Source of the DNA: Warburgia ugandensis
Lineage: Eukaryota > Streptophyta > Magnoliopsida > Canellales > Canellaceae
Direction: 5' to 3'
Assembly (NCBI GenBank): GCA_035236585.1
Contig: CP141128.1
Location: forward strand, 51,015,257 to 51,079,256
Length of the DNA: 64,000 nt
The translations under genes and the position numbers were made by a program. Positions 49,946-60,874 of the stretch are shown here, in pieces; within the stretch, counting starts at the first letter, position 1; each line of letters opens with the position of its first letter. The notes beneath the pieces were generated by a model. The model made no database searches and was not told the origin of the DNA. It was given only the letters and a program-made list of their open reading frames with translations.

Positions 49946-51057
49946 TCTTCATAATTCCATCATCTCATCCTCTTTATCCTTCATTACTTCAACGCCCATC
50001 ACTCTCTCCACCTCTTTACACTTTAAGCAATCCCCCATCTCTCTTATTTTTGGATGATGGTTTAAGTTGAGTGAATATTCTCCTAAGCTAGTGGCTATTT
50101 GGGTGATGTTCTCTATCTTGCTTGAGTGACACAACAAGGGTAAGACATCCGTAGGTCAATGAAACCATGGTGGTAATGAGGGTTTGAGCAACTTTTCCTG
50201 GACTTTGGTTGAGTGACACAACAAAGAAGACCCGGGTGATACTGCTCCTTAAATATAGGATTTTAAATTATTTTTAGTTTATGCTCTCTTGTTAATTCAT
50301 GTAATACAATCCTTGTAATCCCTTGATTTAATAAAAATTTGCTTGAATGCTTTAGTTAAATGTTTAAGAGATCATGCTTTATTCTCATTTGTTCTTACTA
50401 AATGTCAACTAGTTAGTAAAATTTATTGTTGTAGTGTTAACTTTAGTTAGAAAGTTAGTGAGTAATTATTTTTCTTATATTTTAATTATTGTTTAGAATA
50501 TATTATTATGATTAAAATATAGTTTCAATGTTAAATATGCTAGGCTAAGTTTTTATCCTAGGCTTAGCATGAAACCACCTTAGGTTAGGTATGTTCAATT
50601 TAAGTATTGCTAAGTTTTAAGAGTGCTCAAATGTCAATTATAGGTCTAAAAAGTTAACTTATAAAACTAGTGATTTCTTAAGGTTGAGATACCAGTTATA
50701 ATAAGTTGATTAATTAAGTTTAGAGAAATTTTTGCTTGAAATAATAAACTTAATTATGTAAAACCGTAAAATCGAGAAATTGTAGCCATTAGGGCTTTTT
50801 AATAATAATATCTAAGTTACTTGAATTTTGTTATATTTAAGTTTAATGTAGTGGATTCTAAACCCTAGATTTATTTAATTGGTTAATTTTATCTTTTTTA
50901 GTGTTTTTAAGTATATTTAATTTAATTGATAGAACTCATTGGCTAGGTTAAATTAAATTAAAATATATTTTAAATAAAACTTTGTGAAAATCTAAAAATA
51001 AATTCCTCACGAGATCAACCTGTATATGCTTTCTCTATGCTATAGTGGACAAGTTTT
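49946..51057 (+). other. Possible LTR of an Athila/Tat-like element
   Basis: It directly precedes a tRNA-Asp-type primer site and ends with ACGAGATCAACCTGTATA- and CTATAGTGGACAAG-type sequence, similar to the LTR ends of plant Athila/Ogre elements. Poly-A signal-like AATAAAA occurs near 50332. The LTR start is not located. Confidence 0.4.
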
Positions 51058-51076
51058 TGGCACTATTGCCAGGGAC
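51058..51076 (+). promoter_or_regulatory. Decayed primer-binding site, tRNA-Asp type
   Basis: TGGCACTATTGCCAGGGAC differs from the canonical plant tRNA-Asp complement (Athila/Tat lineages) at four of 18 positions. All four are C-to-T or G-to-A and lie at former CpG/CHG sites, as expected from methylation-driven decay. Confidence 0.65.
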
Positions 51077-51696
51077 TCATAATAAAATTTTAGTTGGAAT
51101 CTTGGTTAAGTTACTTTACCACTAGTCATAGACTAGGTTTACATACATATTAGATTTTTTTTTTTTTTTTTTTTGCATATTTCTCTCATTCCTGTGATTT
51201 TTGGTACTCACTTTTATTTTCCTTTTTATAGGAATATGGATAAGGATTTGGAGGAGAAATCAGGATAGCTCACAATTTTTTATGTTAGAGTGAATTGTAG
51301 TGAGGTCATTATTATATATCTTTTTATTGAGATTCATTTAAAATAAAAAGGGTTATAATTATATAGGTCAAGGGAGAGGAGATAGTTTCTGCATGGATTA
51401 ACGTATGTATGAGAAGATTTTATGCATGACCCCGCTATGAGCATTCTTAGCTCTTTACATTTCCTAGATTAGGATTTACATGATAAACTAGTCTTGCATT
51501 GTGGAATGGTAGTGTAATAGCATATATTGTGAATTCATAATTTAATTGTTGCATTTCGCTTAAGACTTTAGCATTGTTAGCAACTGCTTAATGAGGAATA
51601 GCCTAAGCTCGGCTATAGCCCATAGACATTGGCTATGAAGGTTATATTGTCCCATTTGTTGAGGCCTTGACCCTTTGTTAAGTAGCATATAGGTAG
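51077..51696 (+). other. Leader and lost gag of the Athila/Tat-like element
   Basis: A poly-T run (51151-51174) and a TTTTATAGGAATATGGATAA sequence at about 51225-51244 resemble the leader and gag start of such elements. Stops follow quickly and no domain is visible. It is cut off by the truncated A3 LTR. Confidence 0.35.
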
Positions 51697-53167
51697 CTGG
51701 GTACATGCGGTCATAGCCTCCACGGGGCATATGACACTTCGACCCAGTGCCGTGACACCAGTGGTAGTCCTCTGTACCACATGCAGTCGAAGTAAGGACA
51801 TGTCTTTTTGGCGTGGTACCCTTTCCACCTAATAGTGGTAGAGGCTGGGAGGCCACCCCAGACCCCTCGGCATAGTGCCCGAGCTTACTAGCCCAAATCA
51901 TATATGAGCAAATAGGCAAAAACCTCTTTTTCAAAACCTATCCTCTTTGGGTCCCTCACAACTGCCTGGCCCTCACAACTGCTTGGTCCTCTGATCCTAA
52001 TTTTATAGTCTCATTAGGTCCGCGCATCATGGTTTCCAAGATGTGTGCGTGCCCTGGTATTACCAGGACCCATGCCTGCATGTTGTGCGTGCCCCAAGGT
52101 CGTGCCAGGGACCTCGTTCGCACTCGCACATGCATGCCCAAGCGACGCGCTATGACGCACGTCTTGGATAGTATCGTGTGGACGCGTCTTTGGCGTAGCA
52201 TGGAACGTCTCAGCTCCCAGGGCACCCCGTGCATCCCGGTCAAGCCAGGAGCCGTGCCCCACGTCGCGCGCACCTGAAGGTCGCACCAGGGACCATGTAC
52301 GCACTATCGCACGCCTGGAACCCATCCCAGGGACCTTGTCCCAGGCGCGTGTGAAGCATGGCATCCTTGGGATGCCTCGTTCGCACAGAGCCCGATGGAA
52401 CCCAACCTTTTCCCTGCGATCTCCGGCTAGGACGTTTTTCGGCTAGGAAAGACTGGCTGGGAAACACCAAATCCGGCATGGATCTAGTCTAGGAAAAAGG
52501 GGAAATAGAGAGGGAGTGGGGGCGTACCTGGGTAGCCAGAGATGCTCCCTTTTCCGCTTTGAAACCCCATGTCACTGGAACCCACAAAGAAGGGGGAAAA
52601 CCCCAACTTTCGATGAGGCCAGAGGAAGAAGCGGGGAGGGGGAGAGATGGGAATGGCCGGCCTGTAGGGACCTGGCCATTGTCGGAAGTTACAGAAGCTA
52701 GAGACAGGTTTTCGATTTTTGCCGAAAACCCTAGCCTCAAATGGCCGAAAAAATCTTGATTTGAAGAGGAGGGAATAGGGGCTTTTTATAGCCTTACTAT
52801 GGCGGTGCCGCCATTGGTGGTGGTGGAAACCTCTGGAAACTGGGGGTTTGGAGAAATTGAGAGGAAGAAGACAGGGGTTGCCTTTATCAAAATGCCCCCT
52901 GCGTTTTCGTTCTTTTTCGTTTTTAAGTGTAATTTATAGAATTGCCCCTAATCTTTAAACGGCCGTAGCTTCTTCATACAAACTCCGTTTTCGGTGTTCT
53001 TTGAGGCGTTGGATTCCATTTTTCGAGTAGAATCTAATGGTGCCAAGTTTCCTCACAAATTCCTTCATTTAATATTTTAAATAAAGTAAAACATTGAACA
53101 ATATTCATTTCCTATAGAATGTCCAATTCATTTTTGTTAAATAGCGTAAATTGCTCGGGGCATTACA
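51697..53167 (-). repeat. A3 left (3') LTR, truncated
   Basis: Matches the right LTR from about 57545 onward. A deletion joins AACTGCTTGG (51976-51985) directly to the part corresponding to about 58308. The LTR ends TGCTCGGGGCATTACA at 53167. Confidence 0.82.
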
Positions 53168-53205
53168 TTATTACCCCCTTAAAAGAATTTCGTCCTCGAA
53201 ATTCC
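53168..53205 (-). promoter_or_regulatory. Polypurine tract of A3
   Basis: On the minus strand TTTCGAGGACGAAATTC leads into TTTTAAGGGGGTAATAA and the LTR start TGTAATGCCC. This keeps the conserved end-of-pol sequence of plant Ty3/Gypsy elements although the pol gene itself is absent. Confidence 0.88.
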
Positions 53206-56200
53206 ACAAATCCTTACCTTCAAGTTAGTTGTCTTCTTGATAAGACGTATTCTTTCTGAGGACTCCCTTAAAACTTGAACTAAGAAAATTCCTTTGCTTC
53301 ATTCCAATACTTCTATTGTCGACGAATTCATTATTCCGTTATCCAATACTCTAATTGGGTTAATACTTGGGGTAATGTTGTACTTAAAATGCTAATCATA
53401 CTATCTTGTAACCAATCCTAGGAATGTTCTCAATTTATCCTTGTTATAATTCCTTCCACAAGGCCTTACACATATATATATCGAGGCATATATCTTATCC
53501 GTTTACTTTAAGTATATATGGGCCGCTTTCGCTGCATACTCTAATACATAGTCCCATGCATGCCAGTTTATCATTATTGATTCTATCTGTATTTCGTATA
53601 GCTACCCATCCTTAGATGCTCATATTCCTCTGAACATGTATAGGATAGTCTCCTTAGATGACCATACTCTCTTACTCGTATATAAATTACTTCATACTTC
53701 TTCAAGATCATATGATCTTATTCCTCCTATTTCATTTTGAATAGCATAGGATAATCCCTTTTTCCTCTTGTCTTCCATCTAGTGATCTCTTCATCATCCA
53801 TATCTCCTTTTAATGGTTGGTTGTATGTCATTAGTAAGAGTCCAACAAAAAAAAGTTACATTCTTTCTATTGTGTCTAACTTTGCTTCTTATCTTTTATA
53901 TTTGTCCCCAAGATACTGCACTAGCTAATATGGTATTATGTGCCCTATAGCCAAACCCTCGATTAACTTTGAATTTCAACTGTCTGTTGCTTTTCTACTA
54001 TAACTTGGGCCCTCAACCCATATTATATTCAAAATAAAATAATTCAAGTAGCATCCTCCATCACTAATACTATCTCATATTATGATTAGGATATCCGAAC
54101 TATACATCAAGTTTCATAGATGTTGAAGCCATCAAATGCTTTTCTCCTTGAAGAGTTTATGAACACTCATGTCAAATATTTTATGGTTAATTCATCATCA
54201 TGATCAAATGTTCTCGTCCAGAGGCCTATCTCACTATTCACATTAATTATGCCTCTTATTCATAACCGAGTACCCTTACTAGGTCATGGTTGAATCCTTT
54301 GTCATTATCTTCTTTATCCTTTCTTTGCTTGATGATTTTCTTCGTAATCTTTCAATCCAAAAGTTCTATACTCAATCCAATAGGGTTAGTCCTTAGGAAA
54401 TTCCTTCAATTGAATTTCTTTTTTTTTGTACTTGGTATATGCACATAACAACTAACTATTTGTCTAAAGGCAACGTAACATCAAATCTTCACCTTATAAT
54501 GTGCTAGCCATCTCACCTTTTCTCCTTCCATTCCCTATGTCAATATATTGTTCAATCTTTTATCAAGGCTTTATCATCAACCATGCAGTTTGTATTGTCA
54601 GGAGGTATCCTCATAAGTAGTGATTTTCAAGTGTTCCCTCTATACTTATCTTATAACAATAATTCTCATTCAATAGCGATTATATCAAATTGTGCTGAAG
54701 CTGTTAATTCATCAAAATTTGAAAAACACTCAGGTAAGCATGGAACATTTTCGTAGACATATAGAAAGAGAATTTATTCAATTACCTGTTGATTTCTATC
54801 TAGATGTATAGGTTATAAGCTCAATGATCTCTCTAAAGCAATCAATGCTTATCTGCCTTTCTTTTCAATCCAAGTCAGCAGTATCTTTTAGACCCATAGT
54901 GATTTCTATCGTTTGTCATGGTATCTATTCAGGTTTGGAAAAATCTGTCTCATTGGTGGAGATCGCTCCTCATTTTTGCTTCTGTCTCAGTTGTTACTGT
55001 ATTCATTGTACTCGTAGCTCCTCCATGATGTGGCCTAATCAACTGACCTCATACCCTCAAATGACTTAGTCTAACAAGTAACTTCTTTTAGGTAAAAGTC
55101 ATGTCTAAATACTTATAATATCCCTCTGAGTATATAACTTCGACTACTAACATATTTGATTAAGTAGGCTGGGATACCTTTATTTAGTCAACAGTACTCT
55201 AAAGGTAATGATTAAATAATGGTCTTAAGATATTTGCTCTTCCAAATCTATGATAGTAAGACTTCAATTCGATCCTTGATGGTACCCTACTTGCTAAAGA
55301 AAGACAAATGGACAAGTCACTGTCCCGGCTTAATTCCTTTTTCAATATACTTTATTTACTCATGTAGTGGCAGGGTAGGATATCACCAAATTTTCCTTTT
55401 TATGGACTATATCCATTGGTGTTCCTCATAAGCTAATGGATCTAATAAGAATCTAATTGCAATAATTGATATATACATCAAACCATTGTAGAATTTAATT
55501 TCTAGTTGGTCACCATTCCTCTTCAGAATTTCTTGTTGCATAACCTCCTGAAATTCGATACTCTACTCAAAGTCTTAAACCCCATATGCTTTCTCTCTTT
55601 TATACTCTTTTACAATAAGATCACCAACTCAACTAGTATTATTCCTTTGCATTTGTTTGGTTTACCTTCCTATAGGATCCAAGATGAAAGAATTGTATGT
55701 ATCTCCATAAAGTCATGATCTTCTTGTTTTGAATATTCAATATTCATTGAATACTTATAGTTACATCTTTATCTCTTTCTCTCTTTTCTTCAAAATCCTC
55801 TTCTTCTTTTTTTGTCTACCTAGATCAATGCTTTCATTTTGAGTGGTTGCATACACTTGATCTACGCGTCAATCAAGAGAAACTTAATACTTCCAAGAAA
55901 TGTTGAAGTTTTCTAAGATCATCGAAATCCTTAATTGCCTATAGCCTCAATAAAATTCATACAATGTCTTAATAATGACATTGATGTTTTTGTCATGTTA
56001 TACTTCGCTTACAAGTTCATGTGCACAGATCTATTATCCCTAATATTATCATCAAAATCTTTTGGTAACTCCGTTGAATACAGTTCCTTATCATATCCGT
56101 GTTATATTCCTCTTAATCTCACAATATGTCACTTGTACACATCTTCTAATTTTGCTTCTTAATACTTAGGTAGTTATTATTTGATAGCACTTCACTCTTC

Positions 56201-56781
56201 ATAAGACTCCAATTAAGGTATCCAAAATTGAGCTAAGTCTTTCAGGATCCATACCTTTGTGATCTAGTATGAGTCACATTTATTTCCTAATATCATCTTG
56301 CATTCTTATCCCTCTTAGATTATCATCAAACTCTTCTCAAAATCTGTCTCTTACATCCTCTAACATACTCATATCATATCCCTTGTGATAGTGTACTCAT
56401 ATTCTGATATTCTTTATGATGGTAAGATAGCCATCTAGGTTCTTCGATATTTTCACCTTTGGTGAGATTAATCTATTACAGGTCAGAACTATCTACTAAA
56501 AAGTTCACCAACAACTTCATTCATCATTCTCATCATAATCTAATTCATATATGAGTTTCCCTGTTTGCACCACTGCACAACAATCCTATTGACAAGATTT
56601 AAGCCATCCAATATCTAAGTATTTGTTAGACCCATCTCCTTTTTCACCTATTTGTTTATGGTGAAATGCCTTGAGCATTAATATGCTAGTCATCTCTACT
56701 ATTTCTATTTCTACTACTTCTTAATTTTCTCGATTATCTATGACCCTTGGACATGTTGGATTGGCTGTGAAAGGATAAAAC

Positions 56782-56796
56782 TAAGCTCTGATACCA
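56782..56796 (-). promoter_or_regulatory. Primer-binding site of A3 (tRNA-Met)
   Basis: Minus strand TGGTATCAGAGC, two bases from the LTR edge. Confidence 0.9.
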
Positions 56797-56798
56797 AC

Positions 56799-59489
56799 TG
56801 TGACGACCCGGGTTTTCCCATGCATTTTTAAATGCAATATCTAATTCCTAAGGCTAGATGCATCCCTATTAGAAAACCATTTTATAAAAACAATGCAATG
56901 CAGCGGAAAATCTTTTGTTTTAAACTCATTTTGAAAACCCCGAGTGTCATTTGCTTTCACAACGACCAAAGTAGTTTTTGAAAAATGTTGTAAACATAAA
57001 TGTCTTCCCAGGTCTATCCAGTCACAGCTCACAGCCCAACTATAAATAAATACAAATACATGTCCAAAGGGTAGAGTGTTTACTTACATGTATGATTGTC
57101 TCTTTTTGATTTACTTGCTCATAGAACTAACATTTCCTGAGGCGTCTTCTACTCGTGAGTGGAATTGTCCTGAAAAATGATATATATTTGGGTGAGTATA
57201 CACTATACTCAGTAGGAGTCTATCACTACTAGTTTTACAATGCATGCTATGTTTGAAACCATATGTTCTTTAAAACATGTGCATGTTTAATCACTCATGT
57301 TCAATATTGATATTAAAAACCATTGCCAAATTAGAATACTAACGACTTAAGGAATCGCATAATCCAAGTCGAAAGTAACATAGATATCATAAACATGCAT
57401 GATATGCATATGATGCTCAACTGAATCCAACTCATGGATATATGGTATGGTCAATCATCCTCATGTCATGCCATATGCAATACAAGTAAATCCTTTAAAA
57501 CATAGGCACACTATGCCCATGACCTCCTCGCCGTGTGGTCCCCGGGTACCTAGGGACACGCAGTCATAGCCTCCACGGGGCATATGACATTTCGACCCAG
57601 TGCTGTGACACCAGTGGTAGTCCTTTGTACCACATGCATTCGAAGTAAGAACATGCCTTTTTGGCGTGGTAGAGGCTGGGAGGCCACCCCAGACCTCTCG
57701 GCCTAGCGCCCACGAGCTTACTAGCCCAAATCATATATGAGCAAATAGGCAAAAACCTCTGTTTCAAAACCTGTCCTCTTTGGGTCCCTCACAACTGCCT
57801 AGCCCTCACAACTGCCTACCCAGTGTCTTTTGGGCACTCCAATGTCTTTTGGTAACCCTCAAGGATATGCAAATTTTCAAGACTCAATAATCACAAACAA
57901 TGCAATTTATGCAATTGTTTGCAAAACATGTCCATGCATAATGTATTTGTCATATGCATGCTAAATTCATTTATGAAATCAATTCATGCTAAACAAGTCA
58001 TGTAACTTAAAACTTAAAACATGCATTCTCAAAGCAATCATGGGTTCTTTTTAAAAGTCTAGTAGCGATAGAGCACCTACCTCGAAGTTTCTTGTAGTCG
58101 CATCCTTCATTACTCAACCCGACCCTGGGTCTCATTCATAAAATCCTAGATATGAATGGATAACAAGGAGTTCTTATCAATTTCGATCTATTTAGAAATT
58201 AGATCGCTAAATCTGCCTTTTAGGGTCCATGGGTCCTTGCCTAATTCAATGTCAGGTTAGATCCTATGATATGGATCTACTATTCAATGGTTAGACTCTA
58301 TAAATGGTCCTCTGATCCTAATTTTATAGTCTCATTAGGTCCGCGCATCATGGTTTACAAGACGTGTGCGAGCCCTGGTCGAACTAGGACCCATGCCTGC
58401 ACGTCGTGCACTGCCAAAGGCTGTGCCAGGGACCATGGTCACACGCGCACATGCATGCTCAAGCGACGCGCTATGATGCGCGTCCTAGATGGCATCACGC
58501 GGACGCGTATTTGGTGTAGCATGGCACGTCTCAGCTCCCAGGGCACCCCGTGCATCCCGGTCGAGCCAGGACCCGTGCCCCACATCGCGCACACCCGAAG
58601 GCCGCACCAGGGATTGTGTACGCACTGTTGCACGCCTGGAACCCATCCCAGGGACCCTGTCCCAGGCGCATGAAGCATGGCATCCCTGGGATGCCTCATT
58701 CGCATAGAGCATGATGGAACCCGGCCTTTTCCCTGCGATCTCCGGCTAGGATGTTTTCCAGCTAGGAAACACCAGCTGGGAAACACCAGATCCGGCATGG
58801 ATCTGGTCTGGGAAAAAGGGGAAATAGAGAGGGAGATGGGGGCGTACTTGGGTAGCCAGAGATGCTCCCTTTTCCTCTTTGAAACCCCATGTCACCGGAA
58901 TCCACAAAGAAGGGGCAAAACCCCAACTTCCGATGAGGCTAGAGGAAGAAGTGGGGAGGGGGAGAGATGGGAATGGTCGGCCTGTAGGGACCTGGCCATT
59001 GCTGGAAGTTGCAAGAAAGCTGGAGATGGGTTTCTAATTTTTGCCGGAAACCCCAGCCTCAAATGGCCAGAAAATCTTGATTCGAAGAGGAGGGAATAGG
59101 GGCTTTTTATAGCCTTACTATGGCGGTGCCGCCATTGACGGTGGTGGAAACCTCTGGAAACTGGGGTTTTTGGAGAAATCGAGAGGAGAAGGCAAGGGGT
59201 GCCGTTATCAAAACGGCCTCCTGTGTTTTCGTTCTTTTTCGTTTTTAAGTGTAATTTACAGAATTGCCCCTAATCTTTAAACGGTCGTAACTTCTTCATA
59301 CGAACTCCGTTTTTGGCGTTCTTTAAGGCGTTGGATTCCATTTTTCGAGTAGAATCTAATGGTACCAAGTTTCCTCACAAATTCCTTCATTTAATATTTT
59401 AAATAAAGTAAAATATTGAACACGGTTCATTTCCTATAGAATGTCCAATTAATTTTTGTTAAATAGTGTAAATTGCTCGGGGCATTACA
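56799..59489 (-). repeat. A3 right (5') LTR, 2691 bp
   Basis: Full-length family A LTR. The hairpin is at 57192-57211 (stem intact, loop changed to CAC), the GC-rich core at 58340-58700, and the TATA box at 59103-59111. The 135- and 140-codon frames at 58266-58673 and 58677-59099 fall in the GC-rich part and are not maintained in A1 or A2. Confidence 0.92.
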
Positions 59490-59579
59490 AAAATACAAAA
59501 TGCAAATGGCCTTTGAGGTCCTCGATCGATCAATGTTGCTCCACCTGCTTACCCTTACCACTATCGCATTCCAAATATG

Positions 59580-59605
59580 AGGCATTGTAAAACAAAGCAA
59601 TGCCT
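59580..59605 (-). other. Conserved LTR hairpin, E copy
   Basis: AGGCATTG (59580-59587) pairs with CAATGCCT (59598-59605). The following TAGCAAGCTATGCTTG differs at one base from the D2 flank. Two stem pairs differ from D2, both compensated. Confidence 0.7.
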
Positions 59606-60447
59606 TAGCAAGCTATGCTTGTGTAGGTGATCACATTTAATAAGAAATACAATGCAATCATGTGGCATGAAATATCGATGTCATGGTGAATCTTATAAGA
59701 TAAAATATGTACAAAGCATGTCACATCATCAGACGTCCATAATGAATAACACATGAAAATCATAAGTCTTAACCAATCAATATCAAATCTAATAATCATG
59801 GCATGCAAGGCATGAGCAACAAATGGATATGCATCCATCAAAAGCAATAAGAATATGTTTCCATATCATAATATAAATGCATGTCATGATAAACAGAACA
59901 TCGTGCACAATCAAGCCCGGTGAGTGTCTCAACTACACTCATGGTAATGGCAATGAGTACTCATCCCAAACTTAGTGTCCCTCATTTGCAGCTCATGCAC
60001 TAGGTAGCTGGCTCAGCCCATAGACTTGCCCACATCTAACAACCCACATAGGCCTCATCCAACATACATTATCAAATTGTGGGTATACATACCTACATGC
60101 TCTGCATGGACATGCAGAATAAATGCATGGGCTACTATGTTGCAATGGCAACCACTCCAGGGTCTCAACCACTGTTGCTCACAGTCGACATCGAAATAGG
60201 AGACTACTATCCACCATGCATGGGGGCTAGTCAAACTCTCGTGGGTGGCCTACCCATGACTACCACAAACCGCATGCAGTTGCCAACATCCAGGGCTTGT
60301 GTCTATCATCCACAAGTTCGAAGGGCAGGTAGTTAAGCCTATAACCCTCCTAGCATAGTACCCACTTGGTAGAAGCACTCGTCATAAATCGCCAAACCTT
60401 CAATCAAGAATTAAAATATGTGCATAATCATTCTCAATAAAACCAAA

Positions 60448-60451
<4 letters not shown>

Positions 60452-60520
<69 letters not shown>
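60452..60520. repeat. (GA)n microsatellite, about 69 bp
   Basis: Uninterrupted GA repeat inside the E sequence. Confidence 0.97.
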
Positions 60521-60522
<2 letters not shown>

Positions 60523-60874
60523 ATTCAATATATCAACACCATGCATTGAAAATCAATATATAACATCCTCAAATAATCAAATCAATGCCACATAAAATGT
60601 ATAAAGAAGCAGCGTATAAATCATGCACAAGAGGGGTAGCAAACATGTTGGCAATGCATGCTAAAAAGTAATCTCAAACAAACATAGTAGGGCATAAAAT
60701 CCATACTTCAAAGCTCTCAAGTAATACATCATGATTTAAGAAATCATGAAAAAATTCCAATTGTAATCACCTACCTTGATAAGCACAGTACTCCAATCAG
60801 GCATGTAACCTATATCACATCATGCATCCTGACGTACCTGTCACATCATAAGTCATCAATTACTTGGTATTCTC

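Larger units (their letters stand above)
53168..56798 (-). other. A3 internal region, non-coding
   Basis: 3.6 kb without a frame above ~81 codons or any retroviral domain. 54437-56798 is collinear with the A1 internal region. Compared with the chromovirus at 42089-46688, where domains are still readable despite decay, the absence here is likely original rather than decay. Confidence 0.75.
51697..59489 (-). mobile_element. A3: family A LTR retrotransposon with truncated left LTR
   Basis: Left LTR 51697-53167, internal region 53168-56798, right LTR 56799-59489, minus orientation. The polypurine tract adjoins the left LTR and the tRNA-Met primer site adjoins the right LTR. The pentamer after the right LTR is AAAAT (59490-59494); its partner is gone because the left LTR lacks its outer ~750 bp. 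No gag-pol motif is visible. Confidence 0.87.
59490..60874 (-). mobile_element. E: LTR-like sequence of another Gypsy family, both ends missing
   Basis: It has the layout of the other LTRs: a TCCTCGATCGATCA region, a TGAG hairpin followed by TTAGCAAGC, and a GACTTGCCCACA region with many short CATG-rich words. It has no terminus of its own: A3 abuts on one side and D3 was inserted at 60875. No second copy is present, so this rests on shared architecture. Confidence 0.5.

Noticed and set aside
58266..59099. Frames of 135 and 140 codons
   Set aside because: GC-rich LTR core lacks stops in several frames at once; frames are not conserved among A copies.
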